The notes beneath the pieces are model-generated. The model searched no databases and was not told where the DNA came from. It saw only the letters and a program-made list of their open reading frames with translations. DNA of 5,273 nt from Bacteroidales bacterium (lineage in GTDB: Bacteria; Bacteroidota; Bacteroidia; Bacteroidales; VadinHA17): the NCBI GenBank assembly GCA_029935275.1, contig JAOZKQ010000162.1, forward strand, positions 1-5,273, given 5' to 3'. Positions 1 through 4,963 of this stretch are shown in pieces; the stretch's first letter is position 1; every line of letters starts with the position of its first letter. The translations under genes were made by a program, and so were the position numbers.

Positions 1-1524
1 GCTTATTTTTCTTCCAAAATGTTTCCATGGATTTTTTGAAGATTTCCCGTTTTGTCCGTTTGAAGTTCCATTACTATCCTTTCTCATTGCCTTGTACTCC
101 AGTAAGGAACAAATGAGTGCCAGATCTTCCAGCTCCTTACTTCCGCTTTTAGGATCCACTTCTTCCTTACATTTTGTAAGGAGTTTTTCTTCATTATTGG
201 CAATAAAATGGGTATCATACCTTCCCTGGACAAAGTCAGGGGTTTCCATTATACGGCCCAGGAATTGAATGGAGGTTTTAATTCCGGCAATATGGTATTC
301 TGACAATGCCCTTTTCATCCGGTTAATCGCTTCAGCCCTATCTTTCCCCCATGTCACCAGTTTTGAGATCATAGGGTCATAAAAAAGGGGGATTTCGAAA
401 CCATTGTAAACATAGCCATCATTACGGATCCCCATTCCCTGGGGTTCAGTAAGTTTTTTGATCACACCAGGACTGGGCATAAAATTATTTTCAGGATCTT
501 CTGCATAAATTCTGCACTCTATAGCATGTCCGGTCTGGTGAATATCCTTTTGTGTGTAACTTAATTTTTCACCTGAAGCTATTAATATTTGTTCCTTAAC
601 CAGGTCAGTTCCTGTAACCATTTCTGTTATAGGGTGCTCTACCTGGAGTCGGGTATTCATTTCAAGAAAATAATAATTCAGATCATTATCAACCAAGAAC
701 TCTATGGTGCCGGCGCCTTCATAATTTACTGCTTTTGCGGCTGCAACGGCTGTCTTGCCCATTTCTTCGCGCAATTCCGGAGTCATAAGAGGTGAAGGGG
801 TTTCCTCAACAACTTTTTGATGACGCCTTTGTACTGAACATTCTCTTTCACAAAGATGAATAGCATTCCCATGTTTATCTGCCAGTACCTGAAATTCGAT
901 ATGATGTGGAGAGGAAATATACCTTTCTATATATACTGCATCATTACCAAAAGCAGCCCGTGCTTCCGATTGTGCAGCCTGTACTGCTGCTACCAGCTCC
1001 TCAATCTCATTTACCAGCCTCATCCCTTTTCCACCACCTCCGGCAGAGGCTTTGACCATTATTGGAAAGCCTACCTCTTTGCCTACTTTTAAAATTTGGG
1101 CTTCACTTTCAAGCCTTTCCTCAGTTCCGGGAACAATAGGTACACCTGCTTTGATCATATTCAGCCTTGCAGTAATCTTATCACCCATTGTTCTTATAGC
1201 AAAAGAAGAAGGGCCAATGAATATCAGGCCTTCTTCAGCAATTCTATCCGCAAAATCTGCATTTTCTGAAAGAAAACCATAACCGGGGTGAATAGCATCA
1301 GCTCCGGATTTTTTAGCAAGATCAATTACCTTATCAACAACAAGATAACTTTCGTTTGAGGGGGAGGGGCCAAGATAATAAGCCTCATCTGCATATCTAA
1401 CATGCATTGCTGTACGGTCGGCATCGGAATATACAGCTACTGTGGCTATGTCCATTTCCCTGCATGTACGAATTATCCTGACAGCAATTTCCCCACGGTT
1501 GGCAATCAAAATTTTTCTAATCAT
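1..1524 (-). CDS. accC: Biotin carboxylase subunit of an acetyl-/propionyl-CoA carboxylase (3' end off the left edge)
   Basis: Catalyses ATP- and bicarbonate-dependent carboxylation of biotin on a carrier protein, the first half-reaction of acyl-CoA carboxylases; cytosolic. Reading from the ATG at 1524 gives 508 open codons to the window edge. The N-terminus MIRKILIANRGEIAVRIIRT is the classic family start. The N-terminal domain carries HPGYGFLSEN (79-88). The ATP-grasp domain has the glycine-rich loop KASAGGGGKGM (158-168), K237 in QKVVEE, and the catalytic strand EMNTRLQVEHP (288-298), with E288, R292 and E296 at the numbering of the E. coli enzyme. E. coli AccC is about 449 residues; here a tail of roughly 55 more ends in a polar Ser/Asn/Gly/Lys-rich stretch, so few residues are probably missing. 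A biotin carrier and a carboxyltransferase gene may follow beyond the left edge (inference). Whether the acyl acceptor is acetyl- or propionyl-CoA cannot be decided here. No Shine-Dalgarno sequence is seen. Confidence 0.96.
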   Translation of the reverse strand, partial: MIRKILIANRGEIAVRIIRTCREMDIATVAVYSDADRTAMHVRYADEAYYLGPSPSNESYLVVDKVIDLAKKSGADAIHPGYGFLSENADFADRIAEEGLIFIGPSSFAIRTMGDKITARLNMIKAGVPIVPGTEERLESEAQILKVGKEVGFPIMVKASAGGGGKGMRLVNEIEELVAAVQAAQSEARAAFGNDAVYIERYISSPHHIEFQVLADKHGNAIHLCERECSVQRRHQKVVEETPSPLMTPELREEMGKTAVAAAKAVNYEGAGTIEFLVDNDLNYYFLEMNTRLQVEHPITEMVTGTDLVKEQILIASGEKLSYTQKDIHQTGHAIECRIYAEDPENNFMPSPGVIKKLTEPQGMGIRNDGYVYNGFEIPLFYDPMISKLVTWGKDRAEAINRMKRALSEYHIAGIKTSIQFLGRIMETPDFVQGRYDTHFIANNEEKLLTKCKEEVDPKSGSKELEDLALICSLLEYKAMRKDSNGTSNGQNGKSSKNPWKHFGRKIS

Positions 1525-1546
1525 TTTGTTCGCATTAGGTTTTGTG

Positions 1547-1576
1547 CAAAGATAAAATAAAAATTGTATCATGAAA
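1547..1576 (-). promoter_or_regulatory. Bacteroidota-type promoter of accC
   Basis: On the minus strand, TATCTTTG (1547-1554) is a perfect match to the Bacteroidota -7 element TAnnTTTG. A -33-like TTTC (1573-1576) lies 18 nt upstream, one mismatch from TTTG and slightly short of the usual 19-21 nt spacing. Transcription would start near 1541, giving a short leader of about 15-20 nt before the ATG. The position and orientation fit accC exactly. Confidence 0.65.
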
Positions 1577-1694
1577 TGATATTTATTCTAATATCAGTCC
1601 GTATTATAGTAAATAGAGTTTTTTTAATTATTATTTATTCAATGAATTAAATTAAATAATTACACTGGTTTATATCTTGCTTTTGTAGGTTCTT

Positions 1695-1722
1695 GTAGTT
1701 ATTAACATTTGTTAATAACTAC
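1695..1722. repeat. Perfect 12-bp inverted repeat, candidate operator or hairpin
   Basis: GTAGTTATTAAC (1695-1706) and GTTAATAACTAC (1711-1722) are exact reverse complements around a 4-nt centre ATTT. No T-run follows on either strand, so it does not look like an intrinsic terminator. It lies about 35 bp upstream of the -33 element of the RNA promoter and about 140 bp upstream of the accC promoter, which suits a binding site for a dimeric regulator. That role is inferred; no specific regulator is recognised. Confidence 0.55.
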
Positions 1723-1742
1723 TGTTTACATATTGTTTATAT
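1723..1742 (+). repeat. Two TGTTTAYAT direct repeats phased by 11 bp
   Basis: TGTTTACAT (1723-1731) and TGTTTATAT (1734-1742) are direct repeats with one mismatch, 11 bp apart (about one helical turn). They end 15 bp before the -33 element of the RNA promoter. That spacing would place two protein monomers on the same DNA face, as activators often bind. In AT-rich DNA a chance origin is possible. Confidence 0.35.
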
Positions 1743-1757
1743 CAATGAAGTAAATAC

Positions 1758-1789
1758 TTTGGTCAGATTGAGAGATTCTTTTATATTTG
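1758..1789 (+). promoter_or_regulatory. Consensus Bacteroidota promoter of the structured RNA
   Basis: TTTG (1758-1761), then 20 nt, then TATATTTG (1782-1789) matches the Bacteroidota primary sigma-factor consensus (TTTG, 19-21 nt, TAnnTTTG) at every defined base. Transcription should begin about 5-8 nt downstream, near 1794-1797, exactly where base composition shifts from AT-rich to G+C-richer. It is the best promoter in the window and drives no obvious protein gene. Confidence 0.75.
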
Positions 1790-2086
1790 TACCACCAGAT
1801 GAGAGATAAAAGGTTGGCGTGAAACTTTCGCTGATAAGAAAGGAACCTAACGGAACCAGACGAACTCAGCCTCTCGTAAGTCAAGGTTACAGGACTCCCA
1901 CTCATCTGTGTCAGCTTGAAGAAAGCAAGAAAGTCGCAATCAGAACATCGCAAGATTGAAAGATTAAGAGGATCGACACAGAAGAAAAGGAAACACCGCA
2001 ACACTGCAAAGAGTAGTTCTCACAGGTGAAAATGGAAAAGACAAACCGGAAACGGCAAATCCAATCCGGACTCAACTTCTGAAAAC

Positions 2087-2104
2087 ATGAACCGCAAGGT
2101 TCGT
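2087..2104 (+). other. GCAA-tetraloop hairpin within the RNA
   Basis: Bases 2087-2093 pair with 2098-2104 (core GAACC/GGTTC, plus a U-G and an A-U pair) around the GNRA loop GCAA. It is the cleanest tetraloop hairpin in the RNA, and GNRA loops often dock into helices in large folded RNAs. It spans the only ATG of the small internal reading frame, which argues against translation there. Confidence 0.6.
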
Positions 2105-2186
2105 AAATTCAGTGGGCCTGAAGCCAGGGCAGAGAATATAAGGCTTGTAAAAGTCGAAAATTCAAAACCCAGAAGCCAGCGGGAAC

Positions 2187-2200
2187 GCTTCTTCGGAAGC
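2187..2200 (+). other. UUCG-tetraloop hairpin within the RNA
   Basis: GCTTC (2187-2191) and GAAGC (2196-2200) form a perfect 5-bp stem on the very stable loop TTCG. An alternative GGAA-capped hairpin, AGCG/CGCT at 2178-2189, shares bases 2187-2189, so the two cannot both form completely. Confidence 0.6.
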
Positions 2201-2270
2201 AGAACAAAAGCCAAAGTCAGAATAACTGTAATCTGGCACCAATTGGAACCTACGGGTGAAAAACGGTGAG

Positions 2271-2313
2271 AATGGGAAACTATCTGAAAAGATTGTTTCC
2301 CATTTTTGTTTTT
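2271..2313 (+). terminator. Strong intrinsic terminator of the structured RNA
   Basis: AATGGGAAAC (2271-2280) pairs perfectly with GTTTCCCATT (2295-2304). Above a single T-T mismatch, ATC/GAT add three more pairs under a TGAAAA loop (2285-2290). The descending arm runs straight into TTTTTGTTTTT (2303-2313). This is a textbook Rho-independent terminator and sets the 3' end near 2313, upstream of iorA. Confidence 0.9.
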
Positions 2314-2366
2314 ATAGGGCTATATAATTAATCAATTAAATTTTTTGAGCTCTTTATAAAAAAATA

Positions 2367-2382
2367 TTTCTAAATTTAGAAA
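2367..2382. promoter_or_regulatory. 16-bp perfect palindrome upstream of iorA, candidate operator
   Basis: TTTCTAAATTTAGAAA is perfectly self-complementary and lies 75 bp before the iorA start, between the RNA terminator and the gene. A TTTG at 2344-2347 and the palindrome's own TAAATTTA (2371-2378, one base from TAnnTTTG) could form a promoter overlapping it, but the 23-nt spacing is longer than usual. A palindrome overlapping a promoter would suit a repressor; the regulator is unknown. Confidence 0.4.
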
Positions 2383-2426
2383 CAGATTTTTCAGTATTTT
2401 AAATCTTAAACAACAGGCACATAAAT

Positions 2427-2434
2427 TATATTTA
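2427..2434 (+). promoter_or_regulatory. Possible -7 element for iorA
   Basis: TATATTTA differs from the Bacteroidota TAnnTTTG element only at the last base, and lies 23 nt before the iorA ATG. No TTTG is found 19-21 nt upstream, so this is a weak candidate that would give a leader of fewer than 20 nt. Confidence 0.25.
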
Positions 2435-2457
2435 TTGCTAAAAATTTTAAATATTAA

Positions 2458-4107
2458 ATGGAAAAGAAATTACTACTTGGAGATGAAGCTTTGGCTCAGG
2501 GAGGATTAGATGCCGGGCTTTCCGGTTGTTATGCCTATCCGGGTACCCCTTCAACGGAGATTATGGAATATGTTCAACGAAGTCCATTGGCAAAGGAAAG
2601 AAATGTTCATCGTACCTGGTCAACTAATGAAAAAACTGCCATGGAGGCTGCGCTTGGGATGTCTTATGCCGGGAAACGTTCTATGGTTTGTATGAAACAT
2701 GTTGGTCTGAATGTTGCTGCGGATGCCTTCATTAATTCAGCAATAACCGGTGTGAATGGAGGTTTGCTGGTAATTGCCGCTGATGACCCTTCCATGCACT
2801 CGTCTCAGAATGAGCAGGATTCAAGGTTTTATGGAAAGTTTGCAATGATTCCCTTTTTCGAACCCTCTAATCAGCAGGAAGCTTATGACCTGATGCATGA
2901 TGCCTTTGCACTTTCAGAAAAATATTCCATCCCGGTCCTAGTACGGATAACAACCCGTTTATCCCATTCCAGGTCGGGTGTAGTTACCAAAGTGGCAAGG
3001 GAAATGAACATGCTACACATGCCCGGGGATGTAAAGCAATTCATTTTACTTCCTTCAATAGCCAGAAAAAGGTATAAGGGCTTGGTTTCCAGTCAGGTTC
3101 ATTTTGAAAAGGAATCGGAAAGTTCTATTTATAATAAATATTTAAATGGAAAGAATAAAAAACTAGGTATAATTGCCTGTGGGCTTGCATATAATTATCT
3201 TATGGAGAACTTCAATGAGGATAATCTTTCCTATCCTGTATTGAAGATTGTACAATACCCCCTGGCAGTAAATCTGATTCAGAAACTGGCAGATGAATGC
3301 AATGAATTGCTGGTACTGGAGGAAGGTTATCCATTTGTTGAAGAACAACTAACAGGAGTATTAAAAAGCGATCTGATTGTACATGGCAGGTTGGATGGCA
3401 GCCTGCCTTTCGATGGTGAACTTAATTCAGACCTGGTTGCAAAAGCATTGGGGATTTATGTTTCTGAAACACAGAAAGTCCCTGGCATTGTAACCAATCG
3501 TCCTCCTTCTTTGTGTCCTGGTTGCGGACATACAGATGTATATCTGGCATTAAATGAAGCAATGGAAAAATATGGTAAAGGAAGGGTTTTTTCTGATATT
3601 GGTTGTTACACGCTTGGTGCCCTTGAACCCCTGAATGCCATTGATACCTGTGTTGATATGGGTGCATCCGTTACTATGGCAGTAGGAGCCGCAGATGCCG
3701 GACTGGTGCCTGCCGTTGCTATTATAGGGGATTCTACTTTTACTCATTCGGGAATGACCGGTTTATTGGATGCTGTTGTCAAGAATTCACCCATAACACT
3801 AATTATTTCAGATAACTCCACAACTGCCATGACAGGTGGACAACATTCTGCAGGAAGCGGGCACATTAAGCAAATATGTTTGGGTTTGGGTGTAAAAAAG
3901 GAACATTTATATGAAATAATTCCTTTAAAAAAGCATCATGAAGAAAACGTTGAAATCCTGGAAAATGCATTAAATTATTCAGGACTTTCTGTAATCATTG
4001 CTGAAAGAGAATGTGTACAAACATTTGCAAGGAGAAAGAGGCAGGAAGCCACATTAAAGAAAAAAAACGGTTCTACTACCATTTTTGTGGAAAAAATTAA
4101 GCATTAG
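2458..4107 (+). CDS. iorA: Indolepyruvate ferredoxin oxidoreductase, alpha subunit (short form without ferredoxin domain)
   Basis: Thiamine-pyrophosphate subunit of the enzyme that converts arylpyruvates and CoA to aryl-acyl-CoA, CO2 and reduced ferredoxin, or the reverse; cytosolic, usually oxygen-sensitive, works with IorB. The 549-residue product starts with the family N-terminus (LLLGDEALAQGGLDAG). It has the pyrimidine-binding domain with YPGTPSTE (27-34) and TNEKTAMEAA (56-65, likely the cofactor-activating E58), a central domain, then the pyrophosphate domain with CPGCGH (353-358) and the Mg-TPP motif from GDS (424-426) to DNSTTAMTG (452-460). Many IorA proteins exceed 600 residues and end in two [4Fe-4S] clusters; here the tail after residue 515 has one cysteine (C519) and ends at a TAG, with no Cys cluster encoded beyond it. 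Electrons must leave by another route. I recall short forms in Bacteroidota, so this is probably lineage-typical rather than a truncation. No Shine-Dalgarno sequence. Confidence 0.95.
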   Translation: MEKKLLLGDEALAQGGLDAGLSGCYAYPGTPSTEIMEYVQRSPLAKERNVHRTWSTNEKTAMEAALGMSYAGKRSMVCMKHVGLNVAADAFINSAITGVNGGLLVIAADDPSMHSSQNEQDSRFYGKFAMIPFFEPSNQQEAYDLMHDAFALSEKYSIPVLVRITTRLSHSRSGVVTKVAREMNMLHMPGDVKQFILLPSIARKRYKGLVSSQVHFEKESESSIYNKYLNGKNKKLGIIACGLAYNYLMENFNEDNLSYPVLKIVQYPLAVNLIQKLADECNELLVLEEGYPFVEEQLTGVLKSDLIVHGRLDGSLPFDGELNSDLVAKALGIYVSETQKVPGIVTNRPPSLCPGCGHTDVYLALNEAMEKYGKGRVFSDIGCYTLGALEPLNAIDTCVDMGASVTMAVGAADAGLVPAVAIIGDSTFTHSGMTGLLDAVVKNSPITLIISDNSTTAMTGGQHSAGSGHIKQICLGLGVKKEHLYEIIPLKKHHEENVEILENALNYSGLSVIIAERECVQTFARRKRQEATLKKKNGSTTIFVEKIKH

Positions 4108-4159
4108 TTATATATTAATTTTTCGTAATAATAATGCTTAAATGCGATAATGCTTAAAT
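4097..4159. repeat. Three copies of TAATGCTTAA, one inverted over the iorA stop codon
   Basis: TTAAGCATTA (4097-4106), covering the last codons of iorA, is the exact reverse complement of TAATGCTTAA at 4132-4141. That sequence recurs within a 13-bp direct repeat ATAATGCTTAAAT at 4131-4143 and 4147-4159, period 16. The first arm could pair with either downstream copy, giving two alternative 10-bp AT-rich stems at the end of the iorA message. No T-run follows, so it is not a typical terminator. It might stabilise or process the 3' end (inference). Confidence 0.45.
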
Positions 4160-4358
4160 CATTGATATAAAATGAAAAGAATGATACAAAAGTTGATTCT
4201 AAATCCATAGGGATACTTTTATTCTTGCATTTTAGCTCCCGATAGTTATCGGGATAATCATTTTAGCATTTTTCAATATTCCACTAAATTCGTAGTAAAA
4301 CCAAAAAAACTAAGTCAGACAGGCTGGATTAATAATTGATGATAAATATTAAAAATAT
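4108..4358. other. 251-nt gap between iorA and iorB
   Basis: No gene is seen here. The gap holds the TAATGCTTAA repeats and a short palindrome flanked by direct repeats (both listed). No convincing TTTG/TAnnTTTG promoter was found; the nearest is GTTG (4192-4195), 18 nt, TACTTTTA (4214-4221), with mismatches in both boxes. Whether iorB is co-transcribed with iorA or has its own promoter is therefore open. Confidence 0.5.
4228..4267. repeat. REP-like palindrome flanked by 9-bp direct repeats
   Basis: TCCCGATAGTTATCGGGA (4237-4254) is a perfect 8-bp inverted repeat with a 2-nt centre, or a 6-bp stem on an AGTT loop. CATTTTAGC occurs directly before it (4228-4236) and again 4 nt after it (4259-4267), like a target-site duplication around a 22-nt insert. 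Similar CCCGATA/TATCGGG palindromes are, as I recall, common between genes in Bacteroidota. As RNA it could also act as a weak terminator or processing hairpin; only a 4-T run follows. Confidence 0.5.
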
Positions 4359-4943
4359 ATGAATACAAATATAATTCTTGCAGGGGTTGGAGGTCAGGGA
4401 ATCTTATCCATTGCTGCTGTGATAGGATACACCGCAATTAAAAGGGAGCTTTATATTAAACAGGCTGAAGTGCATGGTATGAGCCAAAGGGGAGGAGCTG
4501 TACAATCCACACTCAGGATATCGGATAAGGAATTATATTCCGATCTGATACCAAAAGGTAAGGCAGACCTGATCATATCAGTTGAACCCATGGAAGGGCT
4601 CAGGTACCTGCCATGGTTAAAGGAAGATGGCTGGTTAATTACCAATTCAAAGCCTTTTATTAATATCCCCGATTATCCTGATCTGGATTCCCTGATCGAA
4701 GCCATCCGGTTGGTTCCAAACCATATCCTTATTAATGCTGCGGCCCTGGCTTCAAAGATTAAATCGGCCCGCTCCTCCAATATGGTGGTGCTGGGTGCTG
4801 CCATTCCATTTCTTCCCTTTGACTGGGATGATTATGTATTTGGAATCAAGCAGTTATTTGGTAAAAAAGGGGAGAGTGTAGTAAATATAAACCTGGAAGC
4901 ATTAAAAACAGGAGAAGAGTATTCTCTAAAACAAAAAAAATAA
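4359..4943 (+). CDS. iorB: Indolepyruvate ferredoxin oxidoreductase, beta subunit
   Basis: Partner of IorA in arylpyruvate:ferredoxin oxidoreductase. It belongs to the gamma-type domain family of 2-oxoacid:ferredoxin oxidoreductases, which in multi-subunit members helps form the CoA-binding and inter-subunit surfaces. The 194-residue product is the usual length for IorB. It opens with the nucleotide-binding-like glycine loop ILAGVGGQGIL (6-16) and carries the signature AEVHGMSQRGGAVQS (36-50). It has no cysteine cluster, signal peptide or membrane segment. The ATG at 4359 puts the glycine loop at the expected distance from the N-terminus; no Shine-Dalgarno sequence is present. Normally iorA and iorB are almost contiguous, so the 251-nt separation is unusual. 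The next gene starts 20 nt downstream on the same strand with no terminator between, so the two are probably co-transcribed. Confidence 0.95.
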   Translation: MNTNIILAGVGGQGILSIAAVIGYTAIKRELYIKQAEVHGMSQRGGAVQSTLRISDKELYSDLIPKGKADLIISVEPMEGLRYLPWLKEDGWLITNSKPFINIPDYPDLDSLIEAIRLVPNHILINAAALASKIKSARSSNMVVLGAAIPFLPFDWDDYVFGIKQLFGKKGESVVNINLEALKTGEEYSLKQKK

Positions 4944-4963
4944 ACATTTTAAACCAATTTCTT

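Larger units (their letters stand above)
1525..1794. other. AT-rich divergent intergenic control region
   Basis: This stretch separates the minus-strand accC from the plus-strand RNA unit and contains no credible gene. Besides the separately listed promoters and repeats, it holds a long A/T run with an imperfect hairpin: TAATTATT (1625-1632) pairs with AATAATTA (1655-1662). No tRNA or other known RNA is visible. The arrangement implies that the two flanking units may share regulators. Confidence 0.6.
1795..2313 (+). ncRNA. Putative large structured non-coding RNA of about 515 nt, class not recognised
   Basis: The unit has a consensus promoter at its 5' end and an intrinsic terminator at its 3' end. 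Composition changes sharply at both borders: 2041-2100 has 28 G/C in 60, whereas 2341-2400 has 10 in 60. The plus strand is A-rich and T-poor; 1921-2010 has only 9 T in 90. Possible stems: CAGATGAG (1796-1803) with CTCATCTG (1901-1908); TCTGTGTC (1905-1912) with GACACAGA (1975-1982); AGGTT (1811-1815) with AACCT (1844-1848); TTCTCAC (2017-2023) with GTGAGAA (2266-2272); AAGCC (2121-2125) with GGCTT (2142-2146). Capped hairpins: CCG-GAAA-CGG (2046-2055), a 7-bp GCAA-capped stem (2087-2104), AGCG-GGAA-CGCT (2178-2189) and GCTTC-TTCG-GAAGC (2187-2200). I see no RNase P, tmRNA, SRP or group II domain V signature. Function is unknown. It may act alone or be a very long leader of iorA. The 5' end is estimated from the promoter. 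Confidence 0.6.

Noticed and set aside
589..1282. Plus-strand open frames opposite accC
   Set aside because: They are antisense shadows of the strongly supported biotin carboxylase gene and show no family motif.
1695..1745. Replication origin with DnaA boxes
   Set aside because: TTATTAACA is one base from a DnaA box (TTATNCACA), but there is no cluster of boxes and no origin-linked gene; the inverted repeat explains the sequence.
1726..2214. Minus-strand open frames of 92 and 64 codons across the RNA block
   Set aside because: They run against a clear promoter and terminator on the plus strand, have no recognisable domain, and arise from the low T content of the plus strand.
2087..2269. 60-residue, very basic open reading frame inside the RNA block
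   Set aside because: The Arg/Lys richness follows from the purine-rich DNA, its ATG is buried in a GCAA-capped hairpin, its stop lies at the foot of the terminator, and I recognise no family. The structured-RNA reading explains the block better, though a small protein is not fully excluded.
1795..2313. RNase P RNA, tmRNA or group II intron as the identity of the RNA block
   Set aside because: The conserved GAGGAAAGTCC-type core of RNase P, a tmRNA tag or tRNA-like end, and the GTGYG start and domain V hairpin of group II introns were looked for by eye and not found. A covariance-model search would be decisive.
3163..3747. Minus-strand open frames opposite iorA
   Set aside because: Antisense shadows of iorA, which has clear TPP-binding motifs through this whole stretch.
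4097..4141. Intrinsic terminator of iorA
   Set aside because: The 10-bp stem is AT-rich with a 25-nt loop and no T-run follows the descending arm.
4131..4159. CRISPR-like direct repeat
   Set aside because: Only two 13-bp copies with a 3-nt gap; far too short and few for a CRISPR array.
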